DNA of 64,000 nucleotides. Source: Flavobacteriales bacterium UBA5081 (GTDB lineage: Bacteria > Bacteroidota > Bacteroidia > Flavobacteriales_E > Vicingaceae). Positions 43,516-51,877 of this stretch are shown piece after piece. The translations under genes and the position numbers were made by a program. The notes beneath the pieces are model-generated. The model did no database searches. It was not told the origin of the DNA and saw only the letters and a program-made list of their open reading frames with translations. Position 1 is the first letter of the stretch, and every line of letters starts with the position of its first letter. The DNA is taken from NCBI GenBank assembly GCA_002415785.1, contig DIAJ01000014.1, positions 1 to 64,000 of the forward strand. The letters run 5' to 3'.

Positions 43516-43989
43516 ATGGGACAGGTAAGTTATTTTACAGAAGAGGGTTTGCAAAAACTGAAAGATGAGTTGAAGCAACTTAAAACAGTTGAACGTCCCT
43601 CAATTTCTCAGCAGATTGCAGAAGCAAGAGACAAAGGAGATTTATCAGAAAATGCTGAATATGATGCTGCAAAAGAGGCTCAGGGACTTCTAGAGATGAA
43701 GATTAGCAAATTGGAAGATCTAATTGCTAATGCCCGCGTGGTTGATGAGTCTGAGTTAGATACCTCAAAAGTGCTAATTCTTTCTAAAGTGAAAATTAAG
43801 AATGTTGCCAATGGTGCTCAAATGGAATACACCTTGGTTTCTGAAAGAGAAGCAAATATGAAAGAAAAGCGCATTTCAGTTGATTCTCCTATAGCAAAAG
43901 GTTTGTTGGGTAAAAAAGTTGGGGATGTTGCAGAGGTAGAGGTGCCTTCCGGAAAAATGAAGTTTGAAATTCTTGAAATTAGCAGATAA
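43516..43989 (+). CDS. greA: Transcription elongation factor GreA
   Basis: GreA enters the secondary channel of RNA polymerase and triggers cleavage of backtracked RNA. The 157-residue protein has the N-terminal coiled coil (about 8-75) with the tip acids in RDKGDLSENAEYDAAKE, and a C-terminal FKBP-like domain (about 85-157, ISVDSPIAKGLLGKKVGD). The stop overlaps the start of the HIT gene by one base (TAATG). A terminator stands only 34 nt upstream, so its own promoter must lie before or within that hairpin. Confidence 0.95.
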   Translation: MGQVSYFTEEGLQKLKDELKQLKTVERPSISQQIAEARDKGDLSENAEYDAAKEAQGLLEMKISKLEDLIANARVVDESELDTSKVLILSKVKIKNVANGAQMEYTLVSEREANMKEKRISVDSPIAKGLLGKKVGDVAEVEVPSGKMKFEILEISR

Positions 43990-44375
43990 TGGCTACAATA
44001 TTTTCAAAGATTATCTCAGGAGAGTTGCCGGCTCATAAAATTGCCGAAAATGACCAATTTTTAGCCTTTTTGGATATAAATCCCTTAGCTAAAGGACACA
44101 CCTTGGTGATTCCTAAAAAGGAAACGGACTATATTTTTGATGTAAAAGATGAGGAATATGTTGAACTATGGAAGTTTGCTAAAAAGGTGGCAAAACAAAT
44201 TGAAGCTAAAATTGATTGTGAGCGCATAGGAGTTGCTGTAATTGGATTAGAGGTAGCTCATGCTCATATTCACTTGCTGCCGATAAACAATGTATCTGAT
44301 ATCAATTTTGCGCGTCCTAAACTGGAGCTTTCTCAAGAAGAATTAGCTGAAATTGCAGAAAATATTAGAGCTTAG
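43989..44375 (+). CDS. HIT-family nucleotide hydrolase
   Basis: This is a 128-residue histidine-triad protein of the HinT/PKCI type. The active site HAHIHLLPI (about 95-103) gives the HxHxH pattern, and the N-terminus (IFSKIISGELPAHKIAEND) is standard. Members hydrolyse AMP-linked compounds such as adenosine phosphoramidates; the substrate in this organism is not known. It is cotranscribed with greA through a one-base overlap. Its stop shares four bases (TTAG) with the stop of ruvC on the other strand, and no terminator hairpin lies between. Confidence 0.9.
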   Translation: MATIFSKIISGELPAHKIAENDQFLAFLDINPLAKGHTLVIPKKETDYIFDVKDEEYVELWKFAKKVAKQIEAKIDCERIGVAVIGLEVAHAHIHLLPINNVSDINFARPKLELSQEELAEIAENIRA

Positions 44376-44938
44376 GCCTTGCGGTCGGGATTGTTTCTTA
44401 AAAAGGAGTCCCATGAGGAATAGCTTTTTTTTGAGCTAAGTGCATTTCCTTGAAAGTGATGACAAACAGCCACGGCAAGACCATCTGTGGCGTCTAAGTA
44501 TTTTGGTGAGTCCTGAAATGCTACAATGGTTTTTAACATAGCCGCAACTTGATCTTTTGAAGCTGCACCTTTACCGGTGATGGCTTTTTTTATTTTTTTG
44601 GGCATGTATTCTGTTACCGGAACTTCTCGAACCAATGAAGCCGCCATAGCAACTCCTTGCGCGCGTCCTAACTTTAACATCGATTGAGCGTTTTTACCAT
44701 AAAAAGGAGCTTCAATCGCCATTTCATCTACTTTATAATCGTCGATTAGACTTAAAGTTCGTTCGAAAATCTTTTTTAAACGTATGGAATGGTCACCAAG
44801 TTTAGTCAAATGAATGGCTCCCATAGCCAATAAAGAAATTTCTTTTTTTTTGATGGCAATCAAGCCATAACCCATTATATTCGTACCCGGGTCTATGCCT
44901 AGTATAATTTTATCCGCTTGACTGATTTTTTGTTCCAT
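44372..44938 (-). CDS. ruvC: Holliday junction resolvase RuvC
   Basis: I use the ATG at 44938 (188 residues); a longer frame to 44974 would run into the divergent gene and adds residues unlike RuvC. The catalytic acids appear in ILGIDPGTNIMGYG (D16), MAIEAPFYGKNAQSMLKLGRAQG (the Glu near 71) and DATDGLAVAVCHH (two Asp near 145). RuvC cuts Holliday junctions with RuvAB. The start codon meets the TTG start of the divergent flippase-like gene at the same base, so the two genes must share overlapping promoter DNA inside each other's coding regions. Confidence 0.94.
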   Translation of the reverse strand: MEQKISQADKIILGIDPGTNIMGYGLIAIKKKEISLLAMGAIHLTKLGDHSIRLKKIFERTLSLIDDYKVDEMAIEAPFYGKNAQSMLKLGRAQGVAMAASLVREVPVTEYMPKKIKKAITGKGAASKDQVAAMLKTIVAFQDSPKYLDATDGLAVAVCHHFQGNALSSKKSYSSWDSFLRNNPDRKA

Positions 44939-45912
44939 TGAGTAAAGCAAAGCTATATAAATTAACCAACACATTGCTCAGTTTTCTGCTGGCAATTGCA
45001 GCATTAATTTACCTTTTCTATCTTTTTCAACAAAAGCTAGAGAAAGTGGAGTTGCTAGCTGCTTTTGAACTACTAAATGAAAATGGCACAGTCCTGATAT
45101 TAGTCGTTTTATTAATGCCATTAAATTGGTTGATAGAAACCTATAAATGGCGCTATTTACTTTTAAAAGTACAGCCTTTGGGTTTATGGAAATCTCTTCA
45201 ATCTATTTTATTGGGAACCTTACTTAGCCTCCTTAGTCCTAATCGAACAGGAGAGCTTGCCGGAAGATTGCTTTACGTAGAAAAATCTAATCGATGGCAA
45301 GTCTTTTATGTTAATTTAATTTGCTCACTTTCTCAGTTAAGCAATACATTTTTCTTTGGGCTTTGTGCGATTATTTATTGGCGATTAAACTTGCAAAATA
45401 TATTTAAGCTCGACCAAAGTTGGATAGCTGTTTTATCAGTTTTAGGGATTTTGGTTTTGGCTTTTCTCTATACTTCAAGCAATGGAATTTGGAAACTACT
45501 TCGTTTTTTTAATCGGAAATTTGATAGGAATGCATTAATCCTGAAGTATTCATTAAAAGACCGTTTAATTTTATTTTCATACAGCACTCTTCGATACTTT
45601 GTATTTGTATTGCAGTTCGTCACTTTGCTCATGGTGTTAGACTCTTCAATCTCGTTCTATGAAGCTTTTTTTATTGTTGCTCTTATTTATGTGCTCACTG
45701 CAGCTATACCCACTGCATGGATTTCTGATTTTCCCATCCGAACTTCAATAGCTTACTTTCTTTTAGAGTCTTTTGGTTTTTCTGGACTAGCCGGACTTAT
45801 TGCATCAGTTTCACTATGGCTAATTAATTTATTTATTCCTGCTCTTTTGGGACTTACCATCTTGCCTAAGTTAAATTGGTTGTCATTAACAAAACTAAAA
45901 ATCAATGATTAG
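44938..45912 (+). CDS. Flippase-like integral membrane protein (LPG synthase TM family)
   Basis: This 324-residue protein has about eight transmembrane segments and the family pattern LLGTLLSLLSPNRTGELAGR (about 90-110), typical of the lysylphosphatidylglycerol synthase transmembrane / UPF0104 group. It lacks the aminoacyl-transferase domain, so a flippase or lipid-linked sugar role is more likely than lipid aminoacylation. The start is TTG at the ruvC start base. It overlaps the glycosyltransferase gene by 8 nt, suggesting that both handle the same glycolipid. Confidence 0.82.
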   Translation: MSKAKLYKLTNTLLSFLLAIAALIYLFYLFQQKLEKVELLAAFELLNENGTVLILVVLLMPLNWLIETYKWRYLLLKVQPLGLWKSLQSILLGTLLSLLSPNRTGELAGRLLYVEKSNRWQVFYVNLICSLSQLSNTFFFGLCAIIYWRLNLQNIFKLDQSWIAVLSVLGILVLAFLYTSSNGIWKLLRFFNRKFDRNALILKYSLKDRLILFSYSTLRYFVFVLQFVTLLMVLDSSISFYEAFFIVALIYVLTAAIPTAWISDFPIRTSIAYFLLESFGFSGLAGLIASVSLWLINLFIPALLGLTILPKLNWLSLTKLKIND

Positions 45913-47032
45913 TTTGTTTCTACTATTTTCCATAAGCTATTTAGCGCTGATTTTAGTTTTTATATTAGGCAATCTCAAGCTTAGAAAGGCAAAACTTATG
46001 CAAAAAGAGATAGGTGTTTCGGTGGTAATTCCTTTTCGAAATGAAGAACGTAATTTGAGTTTTTTAATAGATGCTTTATTAAAGCAAACATATCCCAAAG
46101 AGAAAGTTGAATTTGTTTTTGTAAACGATCACTCAAGTGACGAAGGGTTTGATCTTGTTAAAAACAAGATGAGTGGTAGTTCTTTTCAGCTGTTGTCATT
46201 GAATCAACAAAAAGGGAAAAAGGCAGCTTTAAAAATGGGAATTGAGTCTGCAAAAAATGAGCTTATAATTACAACAGATGCCGATTGTAGAATGAGTCGA
46301 AATTGGCTTAAAGCTATGCTTTCTTATTATCAGCCGGGAGACACTCATCTTTTACTTGGTCCGGTTCAGTTTGTTCGTGAAAAAGGCTTGTGGAATCGAT
46401 TGCTGAGAACAGAGTTCGCTGCTTTAATTTCAACCACTTCTGCTGCTGTCGGAATTAAGAATGCGTTTATGGCAAATGGAGCAAATCTGCTTTTTAATAA
46501 ATCACTTTTTTTAAGCATTGATAGAGATAGCTTACAACATAATGTAGCCTCGGGAGATGATGTTTTTTTACTTCATGCTATAAAACAGAAGTTTGGTAAG
46601 AAAGCCAAAATCCTTTTTGCCGCTGAACCTAGTGCCATGGTTTCTACCTCAGCTCCAAAGAACTTAAAAGATTTTATTTCACAGCGAATACGTTGGGCTT
46701 CTAAGAGCAAGTATTATCAAGATGGATTTACAAAGCTGGTTGGTCTTTTAATTTTTTTAGGCAATGTGAATCTTTTATTTGCTTTAATGCTAGTAGTTGC
46801 AGCAGTTTTGAACATAGAATTATTTATCATCTTTTTTGTTCTTAAATGGCTAGTGGATAGTTTGTTGATATTTAGCTCTAAAGCTTGGAATAATCAGCAA
46901 TTAAACCTATTGGATACTTTCTTACTTTCTTTGCTTTATCCGCTTTATATAATCTCAATTGCTTTGCTATCTTTACTTTTTAAACCTAAGTGGAAAGGCC
47001 GAAAATTAGATTATTTTGATTCAAAGCAATAA
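45905..47032 (+). CDS. Family 2 glycosyltransferase, membrane-bound
   Basis: This 375-residue protein has an N-terminal membrane anchor, then a GT-A domain with VVIPFRNEERNLSFLI (about 37-52), FVNDHSSDEG and TTDADCRMS (the DxD-like site near 120). A QRIRWASKSKYY segment (the QxxRW motif) follows at about 258-269, and three C-terminal membrane segments. QxxRW is typical of processive or polyprenyl-linked enzymes. It overlaps the flippase-like gene by 8 nt and the permease gene by 17 nt. Confidence 0.88.
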   Translation: MISLFLLFSISYLALILVFILGNLKLRKAKLMQKEIGVSVVIPFRNEERNLSFLIDALLKQTYPKEKVEFVFVNDHSSDEGFDLVKNKMSGSSFQLLSLNQQKGKKAALKMGIESAKNELIITTDADCRMSRNWLKAMLSYYQPGDTHLLLGPVQFVREKGLWNRLLRTEFAALISTTSAAVGIKNAFMANGANLLFNKSLFLSIDRDSLQHNVASGDDVFLLHAIKQKFGKKAKILFAAEPSAMVSTSAPKNLKDFISQRIRWASKSKYYQDGFTKLVGLLIFLGNVNLLFALMLVVAAVLNIELFIIFFVLKWLVDSLLIFSSKAWNNQQLNLLDTFLLSLLYPLYIISIALLSLLFKPKWKGRKLDYFDSKQ

Positions 47033-48152
47033 AGAGTTGTCGCCTACAAAGTTAGCTTGGAGAAAGCTGCTTGCTAATCGTTTGTCTGTAATCGGTTTAT
47101 TGATTATTGCTCTGTTTTTTTTAATTGCTTTGATAGGCCCTTTTATTCGTCCGGATGCGAGTCCAAAAGCCAATGAGCAACATTTAGAATTGGCGAGAAA
47201 AGCCCCCGGTTTTGGAGTTAAAATGCTTCTATTGCCTAATGAGTTTTCAACTCAGAAACAAAGTTTCTTTCAAAAATGGATTTTTGGAGTCTTGCCTAAA
47301 TATCGTGAAATTTCTATTGCTCAGTATGAATTGCAAACAGATGGAGTATTAATTGAAAAGTATACGGGAAACAATCCCAATGAGGGAGAAGAATTTTTTT
47401 ATTCATTTAAGGAATGGACGAAAGCAGGAATAGCATTTTCTGAAACCAAGCATATTAACAACAAAACTTTTTACCTGGGAACAGATCGTTACGGAAGAGA
47501 TTTACTGAGTAGGTTAATGGCCGGAACTTGGATTTCATTCAGCGTTGGCTTGATTTCAATTTTTATTTCTTTGCTCATAGGAATTACTTTGGGCAGTTTG
47601 GCAGCCTTTTACAAAGGATGGGTAGATGAATTAATCATGTGGTTAATTAATGTCATTTGGTCAATCCCCACTTTGCTTTTAGTAATTGCTATTACTTTAG
47701 CTTTGGGAAAAGGTTTTTGGCAAGTGTTTGTTGCCGTTGGCTTAACCATGTGGGTGGAAGTAGCTCGTGTAGTACGCGGACAAGTTATGAGTATTCGAGA
47801 AATGGAATATGTAGAAGCCGGACGTGCATTGGGTTTTCGAGATTTCCACATTATGGCAAAACACATTTTGCCAAATATAACTGCTCCTGTTATTGTCATT
47901 TCAGCTTCTAATTTTGCCGCCGCAATATTGATTGAAGCCGGTTTGAGTTTTTTAGGCTTGGGCGCACAACCACCTCAAGCTACTTGGGGGAAAATGATTA
48001 GCGAACATAAAGGTTACATCATTACCGGAGAGGCTTATCTGGCTATTTTACCTGGTCTTGCCATCTGCTTGTTAGTGCTCTCTTTTGTGCTTTTAGGCAA
48101 TGGTTTGCGAGATGCTTTTGATACTAAAGGAGTAAAGGGAGTGAATTTGTAG
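47016..48152 (+). CDS. ABC transporter permease, DppC/OppC type
   Basis: This 378-residue inner-membrane protein has one N-terminal membrane helix (NRLSVIGLLIIALFFLIAL near 26), a long periplasmic segment of about 100 residues, then the permease core with the EAA loop VEAGRALGFRDFHIMAKHILPN (about 265-287) that contacts the ATPase. The motif fits peptide/nickel transporters. The DppB-type partner, the ATPases and the binding protein are not adjacent. The start is TTG, overlapping the glycosyltransferase gene by 17 nt. Confidence 0.88.
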   Translation: MIQSNKELSPTKLAWRKLLANRLSVIGLLIIALFFLIALIGPFIRPDASPKANEQHLELARKAPGFGVKMLLLPNEFSTQKQSFFQKWIFGVLPKYREISIAQYELQTDGVLIEKYTGNNPNEGEEFFYSFKEWTKAGIAFSETKHINNKTFYLGTDRYGRDLLSRLMAGTWISFSVGLISIFISLLIGITLGSLAAFYKGWVDELIMWLINVIWSIPTLLLVIAITLALGKGFWQVFVAVGLTMWVEVARVVRGQVMSIREMEYVEAGRALGFRDFHIMAKHILPNITAPVIVISASNFAAAILIEAGLSFLGLGAQPPQATWGKMISEHKGYIITGEAYLAILPGLAICLLVLSFVLLGNGLRDAFDTKGVKGVNL

Positions 48153-48340
48153 CTTTTTCCTAATTATCTTTCAATTGCCTTACAAAGCGAGGAAGTTAAA
48201 AGTGACTAATGTACTTTATTTTGAAGTTCTTTGAGAAGCAAGAGGCAAGAATCAAGAAGTTAATTGTTAATGCCTAAATAAGGTTGACCGTTAAGTAGAA
48301 GCGTTCATTTTGATAAATGTGGATTTCTTTTATTATCAAA

Positions 48341-48368
48341 TTACACATTTTGCGTTACACATTTTGCG
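48341..48368. repeat. Two tandem copies of a 14-bp word
   Basis: TTACACATTTTGCG is repeated exactly at 48341-48354 and 48355-48368, just before the end of the AtoE-family gene. The rest of the gap 48153-48340 shows no gene or clear hairpin. Confidence 0.9.
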
Positions 48369-48374
48369 TAATTT

Positions 48375-49772
48375 TTAAAAAAGCAATAATGCTGATAGGT
48401 AAATTAGAGAGCCCACCAACATTAATAAAAGAGAATAGGGAAGAATTTCTTTGGCTTTCAGTCCGGTAATTCCCAAAAGTGGTAGTGCCCAGAAAGGCTG
48501 TAACATATTCGTTAGTTGATCTCCATAAGCCAATGCCATAATGCTTTTGGGAAGAGATATATTCAGCGCTTCGGAAGCCTGTATGAGAATAGGACCTTGT
48601 ACCGCCCATTGTCCGCCCCCACTGGGTACAAATACATTCACAATTCCTGCACTTATCATCGTAAAAATGGGGAATGTATTTTCGTTAGAAATACTGATAA
48701 AAAAAGCAGAAAAGTCTTGCACTAAACCCGTGCTTTTCATTATTCCCATAATGCCAAAGTAAAGTGGGAATTGAATGAGAATACCTGCTGCGCCGCCAAT
48801 TGCTTCGTTTACGGCATTTAGAAAGTTGCTAAAAGTGCCGTGTAATAATATGCCCATTCCTAAAAGAACAAAATTTAAATAATCAGGAGTAATAAATCCA
48901 AAAGTTGAATTAGTTGGTTCAAAAAACGCTTTATAAATGGCATAGAAAAGTATGACCAAACTCAAAAAAGTAGCAAACCACCTTGATTTGTCTAAGCGTT
49001 CAGCACCGACTACCTTTTCTTCTTTTGATTCCACAATACTTTGTCGTTGCTCTAATTGAGGAATACGATCGCCACTTCCTTTCTTCGCTAATAAATAAAG
49101 AAAAAGAGGCAAAATGATCAGAACGCCAAGACTGGCAAAAGCATTCATGCTAGAAAAAACAGTTTCTGAAAAAGTAACTTGATCCGGAAGTTGGGCTATT
49201 TGAGAAGTAGAGAAAACGCCCTGCATCATTTCTTTTAAATGACCACTTTCTGCTACTTTGGTTAAAGATGAACCGCTGATCCCACCATGCCAGACCATTA
49301 AGCCGGAGTAGCCGGCAGCGCCAATTAAAGGATAATTGATGGCAAGATTATTTTGTTTGGCATTCTCCGCAACTTTTCTGGCAAATATGGCTCCGAAGAT
49401 TAATCCTAATCCCCAGTTAAAAAGTGCAACAGCAATGGTGAAAAAGGTAACTAATAGAGCGGCATTAGCAGTATTGTTAGCAAATTTCACTAAACCATTT
49501 AATAGGCGGTTAACAGCAGGACTTAGAGCTAACACATGGCCCAAAACCAAAATCAACATCATTTGCATGGCAAAAACCATCAAAGCGCTTTGCCATAAAC
49601 CTTCTTCCCAAAAACCTAAAACTTCTAAAGCATAACTTCCCGTGCTTTCTTCAGCCGGCTGGGTGAAAATTAAGGCAATGAGGTAAGTGACAATGGTTAG
49701 AATTAGTGCAATGGTGAAAGGAGAAGGTAATAAATACTGAAAAACTTTTGCGTAGCGATCTGTGAATTTCAT
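48375..49772 (-). CDS. Short-chain fatty acid transporter family protein (AtoE-like)
   Basis: This 465-residue inner-membrane protein has about twelve hydrophobic segments and family signatures NWGLGLIFGAIFARKVA (about 119-135), WHGGISGSSLTKVAESGH (about 160-177) and VPSGGGQWAVQGPIL near 383. The model member AtoE carries acetoacetate and short-chain fatty acids. No ato catabolic genes are near, so the substrate is not certain. The start is ATG, and ligA is divergent. Confidence 0.88.
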   Translation of the reverse strand: MKFTDRYAKVFQYLLPSPFTIALILTIVTYLIALIFTQPAEESTGSYALEVLGFWEEGLWQSALMVFAMQMMLILVLGHVLALSPAVNRLLNGLVKFANNTANAALLVTFFTIAVALFNWGLGLIFGAIFARKVAENAKQNNLAINYPLIGAAGYSGLMVWHGGISGSSLTKVAESGHLKEMMQGVFSTSQIAQLPDQVTFSETVFSSMNAFASLGVLIILPLFLYLLAKKGSGDRIPQLEQRQSIVESKEEKVVGAERLDKSRWFATFLSLVILFYAIYKAFFEPTNSTFGFITPDYLNFVLLGMGILLHGTFSNFLNAVNEAIGGAAGILIQFPLYFGIMGIMKSTGLVQDFSAFFISISNENTFPIFTMISAGIVNVFVPSGGGQWAVQGPILIQASEALNISLPKSIMALAYGDQLTNMLQPFWALPLLGITGLKAKEILPYSLLLMLVGSLIYLSALLLF

Positions 49773-49858
49773 TGTGAATGATTAGGTGCAATAAATATAG
49801 GGGAAATGCAATTGAATTAATAATTTTAGCCGAGGATAAACTCACTCAAAGCAAAAGT

Positions 49859-51877
49859 ATGCAATCAGAAGAAGCCGCTAAAAAAATCAAAACACTTACC
49901 GAAGAGTTAAGACAACATAACTACGCCTATTATGTGGAAGATAATCCGGTGATTAGCGATTATGAGTTCGATATGAAACTCAAAGAACTGCAACAATTAG
50001 AAAAAGAGTTTCCGCAATTTGCCGATGTGAATTCGCCAACAAAAAGAGTTGGTGGAGAGGTGACTAAAAAGTTTGAAACAGTAAAGCATAAATATCCTAT
50101 GCTTTCGCTTTCCAATAGCTATAGCCGCGAGGAATTGGTCGATTTTGATGAAAGAGTGCAAAAGTTAGCCGGAAAAAAAGTGGAGTATACTTGCGAATTA
50201 AAATACGATGGAGTGGCGATTGGGATTTCTTACAAAAATGGTCGTTTGGAGAGAGCAGTAACACGCGGCGATGGCACACAAGGTGATGACATAACCACAA
50301 ATGTAAAAACCATTCGTTCTATTCCATTGACTTTACAAGGAAATTATCCGAATGAGTTTGAAATTCGTGGGGAGATTTTTTATCCACTTAGTGTGTTTAG
50401 AAAACTCAATGAACAAAGAGAGGAAGAAGGTGAAGCGCTTTTGGCAAATCCACGAAATGCTGCCTCGGGGACTTTAAAAATGCAAGACTCAGCAGTGGTC
50501 GCTGAGCGTAAGCTAGATTCATATTTGTACTATGTTTTGGGTGAGAACTTGCCTTACGATAATCATTTAGAAAATGTAGAAGCTGCCGGGAAATGGGGCT
50601 TTAAAGTGCCGAAGAAGGACAAAAACTTAATTCGAAGCTGTAATTCAATTGATGAAATTTTTGAGTTTATTGATTATTGGGATGAACATCGATCGGAATT
50701 GGACTTTGAGATTGATGGTGTAGTAATTAAGGTAAATGACTATCATTTGCAAGAAGAGCTGGGTTTTACGGCAAAAAGTCCGCGCTGGGCAATTGCATAT
50801 AAGTTTAAAACAGAGCAAGCTGAAACTAAATTAGAAAAAATTACTTATCAAGTAGGAAGAACCGGAGCCATTACGCCGGTGGCAAATCTACAACCGGTTT
50901 TATTAGCCGGTACAACGGTTAAGCGAGCTTCTTTACACAATGCTGATCAAATAGAAAAGTTAGATGTTCGTGAAGGCGATGTAGTTAAGGTAGAAAAGGG
51001 CGGTGAAATTATTCCTAAAGTGGTAGGTGTAAATTTAGATTTGCGACCAAAAGACTCTCAGCCGACAAAATACATTACAAACTGTCCGGAATGCAATAGT
51101 GAACTGCAGCGAATCGAAGGCGAAGCGCAGCACTATTGCCCGAATGTATGGGGCTGCCCGCCACAGATTAAAGGTAAGATGGCGCACTTTATTTCCAGAA
51201 AAGCCATGGATATCGATGGTTTAGGTGAAGAAACCATTGAGCAGCTTTACGATGTAGGGTTGATTAAAAATGTGGCTGATATCTATGAATTAAAAAAGGA
51301 AGACTTACTGCCCTTGGAACGCATGGCAGAAAAAAGCGCTCAAAACTTAATTGATGGAGTAGAGACTTCAAAGAAAGTTCCATTTCAGCGATTGTTGTTT
51401 GCCATTGGCATTCGCTATGTAGGAGAAACGGTAGCCAAAAAGTTGGCGGCTCACTTTAAAAACATTGATGCCATTATGCAAGCGAGTTTTGAAGAATTGG
51501 TTGCAGTGGATGAAATAGGAGACAAAATAGCCGAAAGTATCATCAACTTTTTTTCAGAGGAACGCAATCGACAATTGATTGAAGAATTGAAGTCTTACGG
51601 ACTTCAAATGCAAATGGAGGAGCAGGAAAATACAATTGTATCAACCGTTTTAGAAGGCAAAACTTTTGTCGTTTCCGGAGTATTTGAGCACTTCTCAAGA
51701 GATGAACTCAAACAGGCAATCGAAAATCATGGGGGAAAAAATGTAGGTTCTATATCCGGCAAAACCGATTTCTTGATTGCAGGAGATAAGATGGGGCCGG
51801 CAAAAAAAGAAAAAGCCGAAAAGTTAGGCGTGAATATTATTAGTGAGGAAGACTTTATTGAGATGGTTAAAAATTAA
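49859..51877 (+). CDS. ligA: NAD-dependent DNA ligase
   Basis: LigA seals nicks in DNA using NAD. I choose the ATG at 49859 (672 residues, the family's usual length) over an extension to 49778 that would reach almost to the divergent gene. The Ia domain (YYVEDNPVISDYEFD near 25-39) precedes the adenylated Lys K115 in CELKYDGVAIG. An OB-fold, a four-Cys zinc finger (NCPECNSEL...HYCPNVWGCP near 400-427), helix-hairpin-helix repeats and a BRCT domain (about 593-672) follow. The stop codon overlaps that of the convergent T9SS gene by four bases. Confidence 0.96.
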   Translation: MQSEEAAKKIKTLTEELRQHNYAYYVEDNPVISDYEFDMKLKELQQLEKEFPQFADVNSPTKRVGGEVTKKFETVKHKYPMLSLSNSYSREELVDFDERVQKLAGKKVEYTCELKYDGVAIGISYKNGRLERAVTRGDGTQGDDITTNVKTIRSIPLTLQGNYPNEFEIRGEIFYPLSVFRKLNEQREEEGEALLANPRNAASGTLKMQDSAVVAERKLDSYLYYVLGENLPYDNHLENVEAAGKWGFKVPKKDKNLIRSCNSIDEIFEFIDYWDEHRSELDFEIDGVVIKVNDYHLQEELGFTAKSPRWAIAYKFKTEQAETKLEKITYQVGRTGAITPVANLQPVLLAGTTVKRASLHNADQIEKLDVREGDVVKVEKGGEIIPKVVGVNLDLRPKDSQPTKYITNCPECNSELQRIEGEAQHYCPNVWGCPPQIKGKMAHFISRKAMDIDGLGEETIEQLYDVGLIKNVADIYELKKEDLLPLERMAEKSAQNLIDGVETSKKVPFQRLLFAIGIRYVGETVAKKLAAHFKNIDAIMQASFEELVAVDEIGDKIAESIINFFSEERNRQLIEELKSYGLQMQMEEQENTIVSTVLEGKTFVVSGVFEHFSRDELKQAIENHGGKNVGSISGKTDFLIAGDKMGPAKKEKAEKLGVNIISEEDFIEMVKN

